Assembly (NCBI GenBank): GCA_023392035.1
Contig: JAEVZY010000383.1
Coordinates: 1 to 10,852 of the forward strand
Direction: 5' to 3'
Length of the DNA stretch: 10,852 bases
DNA from: Pseudomonadota bacterium
GTDB lineage: Bacteria; Pseudomonadota; Gammaproteobacteria; Burkholderiales; Burkholderiaceae_D
How positions within the stretch are numbered: position 1 is the stretch's first letter; each line of letters starts with the position of its first letter. The notes under the pieces are model-generated. The model was not told the origin of the DNA. It was given only the letters and a program-made list of their open reading frames with translations, and did not search any database. This document shows positions 1 through 5,904 of the stretch, in pieces. Position numbers and translations under genes: made by a program.

Positions 1-122
1 ACGGCAAGGGCGATGGCGCCGGCCCCGGTGCTGGCGGACAGTCCGGCAAACCGGCAGCCGGCGAGCAGCCGGAGCAGGACGGCGAGCGCAAGCGCCAATC
101 CGGCACCGGCCAGGCCGGCTGA
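1..122 (+). CDS. C-terminal end of an unidentified Gly/Gln/Glu-rich protein (partial)
   Basis: An open frame enters from the left edge and stops at TGA 120-122. It encodes about 39 residues, low-complexity and hydrophilic, rich in Gly, Gln, Glu and Lys/Arg, with no hydrophobic segment; such tails are usually disordered. The family cannot be recognised from this fragment. The frame was preferred because it stops just before a hairpin (131-162) and because the next gene has its own ribosome binding site. All three plus-strand frames are open here, however. A second frame, Ala/Pro/Arg-rich and running past 180, cannot be excluded, so the call is weak. If real, it lies 59 bp upstream of the SapC-family gene on the same strand and may share its operon. 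Confidence 0.4.
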   Translation, partial: GKGDGAGPGAGGQSGKPAAGEQPEQDGERKRQSGTGQAG

Positions 123-130
123 GCCGGGCA

Positions 131-162
131 GGGCAGCGCGCCGGCCAAGCCGGGCGCTGCCC
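131..162 (+). terminator. GC-rich hairpin between the partial gene and the SapC-family gene
   Basis: GGGCAGCGC at 131-139 pairs perfectly with GCGCTGCCC at 154-162. The stem continues after one bulged G (140) with CCGGC/GCCGG, leaving a loop of about 3 nt. There is no U-tract after it (sequence continues TTACAGAAAAGG), so it is not a canonical intrinsic terminator. It may be an attenuator, an RNA-stabilising 3' end or a weak terminator. It ends 9 bp before the AAGGAG ribosome binding site of the next gene. Confidence 0.4.
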
Positions 163-181
163 TTACAGAAAAGGAGTTTGA

Positions 182-943
182 ATGACTGAAGCTCAGGACG
201 CCGCGGCGCTTTCCATCACCCCGCCGTTTGGCTACGGCGCGGTGGTGCCGCTGTTGAAGACGCACCTGGTCAAAGCCAATGGCGCGCAAGTGCCGCCCTT
301 GCTGGCCCACAGCAATGCGATTCCGGTCAGCATGGCGGAAATGCCGCGCGCCGGGCGTGACTATCCGCTGGTGTTCGGTTCGGCCGATGGCGGCAACAGT
401 TTTGCAGTGCTGGCCGTGTTGGGCCTGGCCGATGGTGAAAACCTGTTCGTCGGCGCCGATGGCGCCTGGGACCCGGGCGTTTATCTGCCTGCTTATCTGC
501 GTCGCCATCCGTTTTGCATGGCAGTGGTCAATCGCGACGGCAAACAGCAGGACGAACGCGTGGTGTGCGTCGAGCAGGCCGCGCTGGATGCGAGCGAAGG
601 CCTGATGATCGAGCGCCCGGATGGCAGCGTGATGTCGTGGTGGGGCGAGCGGCTGCGTCTGCTGCAGGAATACGAAGCCGACATGCTGCGCACGCGGCAG
701 ATGTGCGACTGGGTCCAGAAACTGGGCTTGCTGGAAAGCTTCTCCGCGCAAGCGGTGGCCGACAGCGGCGAAGTGCTGAACCTGGCCGGCATGTATCGCA
801 TCAACGAGGACAAACTGGCCAAGCTCAATGCCGATACCCTGCGTTCCCTGGTGGAGAAGGGCGTGATGGGGCGGCTGTACGCGCAGATGATGTCGCTGGA
901 TCGTTTGCCGGCCCTGCTCGATCGCCGCGCCGGCAAGAAGTGA
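182..943 (+). CDS. SapC family protein
   Basis: This 253-residue protein resembles the SapC family, named after a gene in the Campylobacter fetus S-layer locus; its biochemical role is unknown. Recognisable traits are the N-terminal 'PVS' segment (about residues 48-50), a DYP-V-F block near 61-65, the central 'GLADGENLFV' stretch near residues 81-90, and the 'Y-LPAYLRRHPF' block near 101-112. These fit the usual order in the family, and the length is close to full family size. No signal peptide or membrane segment is visible, so the product is probably cytoplasmic or exported by a non-Sec route. The start is well supported by AAGGAG at 171-176, five bases before the ATG. The gene ends about 70 bp before a strong bidirectional terminator, so it closes its transcription unit. 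Confidence 0.85.
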   Translation: MTEAQDAAALSITPPFGYGAVVPLLKTHLVKANGAQVPPLLAHSNAIPVSMAEMPRAGRDYPLVFGSADGGNSFAVLAVLGLADGENLFVGADGAWDPGVYLPAYLRRHPFCMAVVNRDGKQQDERVVCVEQAALDASEGLMIERPDGSVMSWWGERLRLLQEYEADMLRTRQMCDWVQKLGLLESFSAQAVADSGEVLNLAGMYRINEDKLAKLNADTLRSLVEKGVMGRLYAQMMSLDRLPALLDRRAGKK

Positions 944-1013
944 AGACGTGAAAAGGCACACGGCCGCCTGGCCATATGCCGCGCAATGAATGCTGGCCTT
1001 CAGGGGCCTGCGC

Positions 1014-1052
1014 AAAAAAGGCTTGCACGCCCTTCGGCTGCAAGCCTTTTTT
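1014..1052. terminator. Bidirectional intrinsic terminator between convergent genes
   Basis: AAAAAAGGCTTGCA (1014-1027) and TGCAAGCCTTTTTT (1039-1052) are perfect 14-nt inverted arms around an 11-nt loop that can itself form a small GCC/GGC stem. The six T residues close the plus-strand structure and the six A residues give the matching U-tract on the minus strand. It therefore serves both the SapC-family gene (ending at 943) and the AHSA1-like gene on the minus strand (ending at 1092). Confidence 0.9.
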
Positions 1053-1091
1053 GTTCGTGCGCCCCGGCCGCGAAGCTTCAGCCGAAAATGT

Positions 1092-1538
1092 TCAGCCGGG
1101 TATTTCCGGCTCGACCAGAGTCGCCAGTTGCATCAGCGACTCCTGCCAGCCCAGATAGCACATTTCAACCGGAATCATCTCCGGAATGCCTTCCTGCGTG
1201 ATCTTGAGGTCCGTGCCGCAGGACACCTTGGTCAGGCGCACCGTGACCGTCATTTCGCCCGGCAGATTGGGATCGTCGAACTTGTCGGTATAGCGAATCA
1301 ACTGCTCGGGCACCAGCTCAAGATACTGGCCGCCGAAAGAGTGACCATTACCGCTGCCGAAGTTGCTGAACGACATGCGAAAGCCGCCGCCGACCTTGGC
1401 TTCCAGATGGTGGACCTGGCAGGTGAAACCATAGGGCGGCAACCACTTGGCCAAGGCTTCGGCATTGAGAAAGGCTTTGTAGACTCGCGCGGCAGGCGCG
1501 CGCAGGACGCGATGCAGGTGGACGGTGCCGGTGGGCAT
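1092..1538 (-). CDS. SRPBCC / AHSA1-type START-like domain protein
   Basis: This 148-residue single-domain protein has the hallmarks of the AHSA1 branch of the SRPBCC (START/Bet v1-like) fold. An N-terminal 'hxRVLRAPAARVYKAFLNAEALAKWLPP' pattern (about residues 8-35) is followed by a 'GGGFRMSF' strand, a 'GQYLELVPEQLIRYTDKF' block, then 'EMTVTVRL', and ends with the helix 'GWQESLMQLATLVE'. Members bind hydrophobic ligands or act as Hsp90-activator-like or stress proteins; the ligand here is unknown. The start at 1538 is supported by AAAGGAG (complement of 1547-1553). The length fits a complete family member. It is transcribed divergently from the diguanylate cyclase gene, across an intergenic region carrying tandem 12-bp repeats. 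It is a single-gene unit ending at the shared terminator. AHSA1 genes often sit beside an ArsR regulator; none is present here. Confidence 0.87.
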   Translation of the reverse strand: MPTGTVHLHRVLRAPAARVYKAFLNAEALAKWLPPYGFTCQVHHLEAKVGGGFRMSFSNFGSGNGHSFGGQYLELVPEQLIRYTDKFDDPNLPGEMTVTVRLTKVSCGTDLKITQEGIPEMIPVEMCYLGWQESLMQLATLVEPEIPG

Positions 1539-1606
1539 TTCCGGTTCTCCTTTGAAAAGGGAAAGCGTTGGTGGACATGGGGACGCGAGGGAAGGCCATT
1601 CCCTTA

Positions 1607-1654
1607 GCTATTCAGTGAGCTATTCAGTAAGCTATTCACTTGGCTATTCACTTA
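1607..1654. repeat. Four tandem 12-bp repeats, consensus GCTATTCA(G/C)TNN
   Basis: Four consecutive head-to-tail units occupy 1607-1618, 1619-1630, 1631-1642 and 1643-1654. They read GCTATTCAGTGA, GCTATTCAGTAA, GCTATTCACTTG and GCTATTCACTTA. The first eight bases are invariant; position 9 changes from G to C between the second and third units. They lie in the 217-bp gap between divergently transcribed genes (start codons at 1538 and 1756). The segment is visibly more AT-rich than its surroundings. On the minus strand a TAAGAT hexamer lies just upstream of the array, so the array could be in the leader of the minus-strand gene. Beyond this array the gap shows no convincing gene. Confidence 0.85.
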
Positions 1655-1755
1655 TCTTACGCATCCTTGAGCCCTCGCAAGCAGTCGCCCCGGCGCAAGC
1701 TCGCTGTCAGCATGGCCGAATAGGTTCATCGAAAGCCTGAGCGAACGGCTGAACG

Positions 1756-2649
1756 ATGTCCAGACATACGCTTCTCACCGAGACGGACCGATGGCTGAGC
1801 AAATGCTCCTGGGGCGCGATACTTACCCTGGGATGCGGCCTCATCCTCGGGATAGGCGTGTGTGACTATGTGGCCGGCAAGAATGTCATCCTCGGGCCGC
1901 TCTACGTTCTTCCGGTCGGAATGGTGGCCTGGTATGCAGGCCGCGATGCCGGCCTGACAGTCGCCCTGGTTTCGGCCGCCTCCACTTTCATTTCCTTCCA
2001 TCCGCATACGCCCAAGACGGGATTGGAGAGCGGCATTGCGCTGTTCAATTCGGGCATGTTGCTGGCACTTTATCTGCTGGTCGTGGGCGCGACCGTGCGC
2101 GCCAGGGGCAGATTGATTCTGGAAGAACAGCTGGCGCGCTTGGACGCCCTGACCGGCAGCTTGAACCGGCGCGCCTTTGAAGAAGAGCTGGAATACCATC
2201 TCGCGCTGGCCTCGCGCGAAGGCTTGCCGCTCACCCTGGCGTATATCGACGTCGACGACTTCAAACAGATCAATGATCAATTCGGGCACGGTGGCGGCGA
2301 CCGCGTGCTGCAGGCGATCGCTTCAACGCTGATTGCATTTTGTCGTCGTACCGATCGGGTCACCCGGATGGGCGGCGATGAATTCGCGGTGCTGCTGCCC
2401 AATACCCACTCGCAAGGCGCCGAACGCATCATTCGCGAAGCGCGCCGCCGTTTCACCGGCGCCATCGACCCGGTCAGCCCGCATATTTCCTGCAGCATAG
2501 GCGTGGTGACCTTCATCAACCACCATCCCGATTCCCACACTGCGGTTCGCCTGGCCGATGCCTTGATGTACGAGGTGAAGAAGGCGGGGAAAGGCTCAAT
2601 CCTGTTCAGGACAGAGAGCTTCGCGTCGCAGGATGCGTCGCAGAACTGA
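1756..2649 (+). CDS. Membrane-anchored diguanylate cyclase (GGDEF domain)
   Basis: This 297-residue protein should convert two GTP into cyclic di-GMP at the inner membrane. The N-terminal third is hydrophobic, with about four predicted membrane segments (roughly residues 18-38, 43-62, 66-82 and 91-113), a compact sensor module without a recognised name. A short linker leads to the catalytic domain, beginning with D130-ALTG-LNRR. The active-site motif GGDEF is intact at 206-210. An RxxD inhibitory site is present at 197-200 (RRTD), five residues before GGDEF as required for product feedback. The 'YIDVDDFKQIND-FGH' metal/nucleotide block is also intact (about 163-178). There is no EAL domain. 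The start is fixed by an in-frame TGA at 1750-1752, directly upstream. No good ribosome binding site precedes it, which suggests modest translation. Confidence 0.93.
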   Translation: MSRHTLLTETDRWLSKCSWGAILTLGCGLILGIGVCDYVAGKNVILGPLYVLPVGMVAWYAGRDAGLTVALVSAASTFISFHPHTPKTGLESGIALFNSGMLLALYLLVVGATVRARGRLILEEQLARLDALTGSLNRRAFEEELEYHLALASREGLPLTLAYIDVDDFKQINDQFGHGGGDRVLQAIASTLIAFCRRTDRVTRMGGDEFAVLLPNTHSQGAERIIREARRRFTGAIDPVSPHISCSIGVVTFINHHPDSHTAVRLADALMYEVKKAGKGSILFRTESFASQDASQN

Positions 2650-2742
2650 GGCAGCGCCAAGGGTGCGCATCGGCGGCCTGCACTTTTGCTGTCGGCTGTG
2701 TTCAAATCCGGAATCGCAGCGTCTGCGAAAACGGAGGAATTC

Positions 2743-3207
2743 ATGCACCTCGATACCGCCACCGATGATGCCGATGTATCCGCAATCAAACAGGTGTTGC
2801 GCCAGGAGCTGACGCTGTCCTGGACCCAGGACCGGCACGCCGACTGGGCCGCCTTCGTCGACACCTTCGTGCCGCAGGCCGCGATGTTTCCCTCGGCCCG
2901 ACCGCTCAAGCACCAGACCCTGGACCAGTTCATCGAGCGCCTGGGACGCCTGAAGGCGGAGGGCACGCTGGCCTCGTTCGAGGTCACGCCCATGGGCTGC
3001 GATGTGCGGGTATTCGGCAATGTGGCGATCGCTTTCGCCGCCTGCGAACTGCTGGAAAACGGCAGCACCGTCAACCGCGAAGTCAACGCGACCATCCTGG
3101 TGCGCGATAACGGCGCCTGGCGCATCGCTGCCCAGGCCTGGGATGTGGAGACCGCCACGCGCAAGATTCCGGAAGACCTGCGCACCAGCGACTCAGGCAG
3201 GTCCTGA
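2743..3207 (+). CDS. NTF2-like / SnoaL-like nuclear-transport-factor fold protein
   Basis: This 154-residue protein resembles the NTF2-like superfamily (SnoaL/DUF4440-type). An N-terminal helix contains 'W-x6-DWAAFVDTFVPQAAMFPSAR', the typical alpha-helix plus short strand that lines the pocket. It is followed by 'FIERLGRLKAEGTLASFEVTPMGCDVRVFGNVAIAFAACE' and the closing strands 'ATILVRDNGAWRIAAQAWDVE', in which the G-x-W-R-I pattern is characteristic. The substrate is unknown; relatives range from enzymes to small binding domains. The ATG at 2743 was chosen because GGAGG at 2733-2737 precedes it at ideal spacing. A longer reading from a TTG at 2686 has no such signal. The gene begins 93 bp after the diguanylate cyclase on the same strand and is convergent with the ATP-grasp gene. 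No membrane segment or signal peptide is seen. Confidence 0.78.
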   Translation: MHLDTATDDADVSAIKQVLRQELTLSWTQDRHADWAAFVDTFVPQAAMFPSARPLKHQTLDQFIERLGRLKAEGTLASFEVTPMGCDVRVFGNVAIAFAACELLENGSTVNREVNATILVRDNGAWRIAAQAWDVETATRKIPEDLRTSDSGRS

Positions 3208-3218
3208 ACCGCGGTTCA
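3205..3218. repeat. Perfect 14-bp palindrome overlapping the NTF2-like stop codon
   Basis: TGAACCGCGGTTCA is fully self-complementary and begins with the TGA stop of the NTF2-like gene. With no loop it is not a terminator. It lies in the 70-bp gap between two convergent genes. The rest of that gap (3219-3277) is GC-rich with no clear poly-T terminator on either strand. It could be a protein-binding site or chance. Confidence 0.5.
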
Positions 3219-3277
3219 ATGCGCCGCTGCTCGCGCCGGTCTCGCGCGCGGAGCCGGGCCTGGCCTTGCGCTGCGCA

Positions 3278-4420
3278 TCAAGGCTTGGCCGCGCTTTGGT
3301 GCGCGCCGCGCGCATGCCAGGGCAGGACAATTTTCTTCTGCGCCAGGCGCAGGCAGCTGTCCGACAATTCCCGGCCGAATTGCGCCACCGAGTAGGGGTC
3401 GAGCGCCTTGGCCCGCAGCAGGCGGCCGAGGTAAGTGGCATCCATGGCCAGATCTTTCCACGATGAAGGCAGCAGCAGCGGGTGCCGACAGGAAGCGCCG
3501 CCGGCGATCAGCCGCTGTACGCCGCGCTCGGTGGCCGAGGGCGCAATGCTTTGCGCCACGAAATTCAGGCCGCACAGCACGCAGGCCGTCAACGAGGCCC
3601 AGTAGCGCGGATTGCATTCGATGAGATAGACCGCGCCGGTCCTGCTGTCGATGCGTGCATCGATGTGCATCACGCCGTTGAAGCCGCTCAGGCGGCAGAT
3701 ATTGGCGGCCACCATTTCGAGGTAGGGATTGGGCAGGAATTCGATGCGGCTGCCGTTGACGCGCTGGATCGCAAAGGCGCACAGCACGCCGTGGTCGGCC
3801 AGCAGGCTCAAGTCGATGTCGAAGCCGTCGATATAGCGTTGCACAATCAGCGAACTGTGCTTGTAGCTCGGGTTGTACAGGATATTGGCTTCGAATTCTT
3901 CGCGGCTGCCGACGATCTGCACGCCGATCGAGCCCGCCATATTGCTGGGCTTGACGACGAAGGGCAGGCCGAATTCTGCTTCCAGTGCCGCAAAGTCGAG
4001 CGCCTCCTTGCCCCCGATGAAGCGGGTCGGCGGTACCCGCAAGCCGTGGCTTTCGCAGAACTGGTGGAACAGCCACTTGTCGTCGAAGGTCTCCAGGATC
4101 TGCTGCGAAGGAATCGGCCCGATGCCGATCCCGATCTGATGGCGCACGCGGTTGACCAGGCGAATGCCGTCGCAATCCACCGGCAACAGCATGGTGTCCG
4201 GATGGCCGCTGGCCAGCCGCTTCACCATGGCGAGGAAGGCGCCGTCGCCGCTGCCGTCGAAGCGGATCGCCAGTTTTTCCCTGCACAGGCTGGACCAGCG
4301 CATGGCCTGGGTTTCCTGGTCGCCCAGCACGAAGACTTCGGCATCGGTGTGGCTTTGTATCGCCTGCAGGACCGCCAACACCACGTACTTGCTTTTTCCA
4401 ACCACGAGGAAGCGCTGCAT
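3278..4420 (-). CDS. ATP-grasp superfamily carboxylate-amine ligase-like protein
   Basis: This 380-residue protein should activate a carboxylate with ATP and join it to an amine or thiol nucleophile; the substrates are unknown. The N-terminal 'RFLVVGKSKYVVLAVLQAIQ' segment resembles the preATP-grasp Rossmann-like start. Then come 'DDKWLFHQF' (K115), 'FVVKPSNMAGSIGV' (K157 plus the glycine-rich ATP loop, about 154-167), 'VQRYIDGFDIDLS' (about 193-205), D254, and the Mg-binding 'IECNPR' at 267-272. All key elements of an active ATP-grasp fold are therefore present. The layout resembles carbamoyl-phosphate-synthase-like and D-Ala-D-Ala-ligase-like members. The start at 4420 has GGAGA (complement of 4425-4429) just upstream. 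An in-frame ATG at 4513 would add 31 residues without such a signal. It is a single-gene unit, divergent from the RidA-fusion operon. Confidence 0.85.
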   Translation of the reverse strand: MQRFLVVGKSKYVVLAVLQAIQSHTDAEVFVLGDQETQAMRWSSLCREKLAIRFDGSGDGAFLAMVKRLASGHPDTMLLPVDCDGIRLVNRVRHQIGIGIGPIPSQQILETFDDKWLFHQFCESHGLRVPPTRFIGGKEALDFAALEAEFGLPFVVKPSNMAGSIGVQIVGSREEFEANILYNPSYKHSSLIVQRYIDGFDIDLSLLADHGVLCAFAIQRVNGSRIEFLPNPYLEMVAANICRLSGFNGVMHIDARIDSRTGAVYLIECNPRYWASLTACVLCGLNFVAQSIAPSATERGVQRLIAGGASCRHPLLLPSSWKDLAMDATYLGRLLRAKALDPYSVAQFGRELSDSCLRLAQKKIVLPWHARGAHQSAAKP

Positions 4421-4706
4421 ACACTCTCCAGAATTGAAGTGGGGGCGGTTACGAATGGAAACCAATTTACGCCGTGCAATCACTATCCAATTGACGAGAC
4501 GCAAGTGCGCCATTTGAGCTGCCTCGTCTGGGGGACGGTGCTGACAGGGGCCTGACGCAGCGACGGAACATGCAGTCCGTCAATCGAAGTCCGGGCGCGA
4601 GCGCGCGGGCGTTTCCGCGGACGCAAAGCGGGTGCCGGCGCCGGGCTGCGACTTGACATGGCGCCGCGCAGTCGCTCATTCTTGCCGAAAACAAAGGAGA
4701 CCCCGC
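4421..4706. promoter_or_regulatory. Divergent intergenic region between ATP-grasp and RidA-fusion genes
   Basis: These 286 bases separate two divergent start codons and must contain promoters for both, but no confident pair is visible. A minus-strand candidate is TTGGAT, then 15 bases, then TAAATT (complement of about 4465-4491); the spacer is short. A small inverted repeat GACGGA (4562-4567) / TCCGTC (4576-4581) with an 8-nt loop could be an operator or chance. The ACTAGT-type palindromes found downstream of the GntR gene are absent here. That gives no support for control of the RidA operon by that regulator. The last part carries AAAGGAG at 4693-4699, the ribosome binding site of the RidA-fusion gene. 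Confidence 0.35.
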
Positions 4707-5885
4707 ATGCAACAAAACGAGAGCCGCGGCGCATTTGCCAGCGCGCGCCGCATCGGCGATACGGTTTATGTCGGACTGCAGAACATGGCTGCCACAGCCC
4801 ACGGCAAGCCGATCGAAGACCAGACCCATCACGCCTTCCAGTCCCTGGTGGACGCCCTGCAAAGCCAGGGCTTGCGCATGCAGGACCTGATGAAGCTGCA
4901 CACCTACTATCCCTATGAAGGCGAAGGACGCGATGTCACTTCCTATTGGGAGCGCATGACCGCGGTGCGCCTGCAATACCTGGCCAATCCGGGGCCGGCG
5001 GCCACCGCCTTGCGGGTCTCCGGCATGCAGCCCGGCGGTCCCTTGATCGGCGTCGACGGCATCGGCGTCGATCCGGCCACGCCGCGCCGGCGCATCATGC
5101 CCGAACACGCTTGGGACTGGAGCATACCCACGCCCTTCTCGCAGGGTTGGCTGGTGGGCGACAAGGTGTATGTCGGCGGCCAGATCTCGGCCGACCGCAA
5201 GGGAAAGGCGGTCAGTCCCGGCGAATTGGCGCCGCAGGTGGAGAACACCCTGGAATTCATCCGCCACGTGCTGCTTGATGCGGGCGCCGGCTGGGACGAC
5301 GTGGCCAGCATCAAGGTTGCCTACAAGTGCAGCGGCCAGGACGCGGCTTCGCGCGCCACCCTGCACGGCATCCTGAAGCAGATGGAAGCGGTGTTCCCGA
5401 ATCGCAAGCCGGCCCTGGTCTGCTTCGGTGTGGACTTGCTGTACGAGGGCTTGCTGCTGGAAATCGATGCGCTGGCGATCAAGCGGCCGTCGCGGCCGCT
5501 GGTGATCGATGGCCGCGACTGGGCCGGACGCGAACTGGGTTACCCGGCGGCGGTGCAGGCGGATCGGGAACTGTGCATAGCCGGCCAGTTCGCGCCGGGG
5601 CCGGCGCCCTTGCTGGCACAGCTGGATGCCAGCCTGGACCAGGTGCGCCAACTGCTGGCCATGGCCGATGGCAGCGTGGGCGACCTCGCCAAGCTCAACG
5701 TCTATTGCGACGCCGCCGCGCTGGCCCAAGCCGGCGCCGATGCCTATGGCCAGGTGCAGGCGCGGCTGGCGGCTTTCCTCAAGCCCGGCCGCACGGTGGT
5801 GAGCGTGGTCGCCGTACCGGGCTTGCTGAATGCAGCGGCCAAGGTGCAGGTGGATGGCCTGGCCGTGCTCGGCCAGCCTTTGTAA
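4707..5885 (+). CDS. Fusion of three tandem RidA-like (YjgF/YER057c/UK114) domains
   Basis: RidA proteins hydrolyse reactive enamine/imine intermediates to ketoacids plus ammonia. They are normally single domains of about 130 residues acting as trimers; this 392-residue protein has the size and pattern for three. Domain 1 (about 8-125) has 'TVYVGLQNM' and ends 'GPLIGVDGIGV'. Domain 2 (about 140-258) has 'KVYVGGQIS' and ends 'GLLLEIDALAI'. Domain 3 (about 270-388) has 'ELCIAGQFAP' and ends 'AKVQVDGLAVL'. In RidA an arginine near the C-terminal strand binds the substrate carboxylate. By hand alignment that position is A99 in domain 1, L237 in domain 2 and R362 in domain 3, so only the last looks competent. 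The start at 4707 is supported by AAAGGAG at 4693-4699. The M20 gene follows after 19 bp, indicating co-transcription. Confidence 0.85.
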   Translation: MQQNESRGAFASARRIGDTVYVGLQNMAATAHGKPIEDQTHHAFQSLVDALQSQGLRMQDLMKLHTYYPYEGEGRDVTSYWERMTAVRLQYLANPGPAATALRVSGMQPGGPLIGVDGIGVDPATPRRRIMPEHAWDWSIPTPFSQGWLVGDKVYVGGQISADRKGKAVSPGELAPQVENTLEFIRHVLLDAGAGWDDVASIKVAYKCSGQDAASRATLHGILKQMEAVFPNRKPALVCFGVDLLYEGLLLEIDALAIKRPSRPLVIDGRDWAGRELGYPAAVQADRELCIAGQFAPGPAPLLAQLDASLDQVRQLLAMADGSVGDLAKLNVYCDAAALAQAGADAYGQVQARLAAFLKPGRTVVSVVAVPGLLNAAAKVQVDGLAVLGQPL

Positions 5886-5904
5886 TCGTGGACAAGGAAC
5901 AAGC

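Noticed and set aside
1607..1654. CRISPR array or coding repeat
   Set aside because: Units are only 12 bp, adjoin without spacers, and no cas gene is nearby. The open frame through them encodes only a Tyr/Ser repeat without start signals.
2686..2742. Extended N-terminus of the NTF2-like protein from a TTG start
   Set aside because: The ATG at 2743 has a consensus GGAGG at ideal spacing. The added 19 residues have no matching feature.
3216..4424. A 402-codon minus-strand frame overlapping the ATP-grasp gene in another phase
   Set aside because: The ATP-grasp frame has the intact family motifs and ribosome binding site. The alternative is Arg/Pro/Ala-rich without motifs.
4421..4513. Longer N-terminus of the ATP-grasp protein from 4513
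   Set aside because: The start at 4420 has its own GGAGA and directly begins the conserved Rossmann-like strand. The extra 31 residues do not resemble the family.
4491..4516. TTGACG as -35 of a plus-strand promoter for the RidA operon
   Set aside because: No acceptable -10 hexamer is found at 16-18 bp, and the distance to the gene is about 200 bp.
3482..4555. A 357-codon plus-strand frame opposite the ATP-grasp gene
   Set aside because: It is antisense to a well-supported gene, with His/Gln/Ala-rich composition and no recognised domain.
4562..4581. GACGGA/TCCGTC inverted repeat as a defined operator
   Set aside because: The 6-bp arms with an 8-nt loop are short enough to occur by chance, and no second copy is seen. 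It is only mentioned within the intergenic entry.
4632..4706. Longer N-terminus of the RidA fusion from an ATG at 4632
   Set aside because: The ATG at 4707 is preceded by AAAGGAG. The added residues are Arg-rich and unlike a RidA start.
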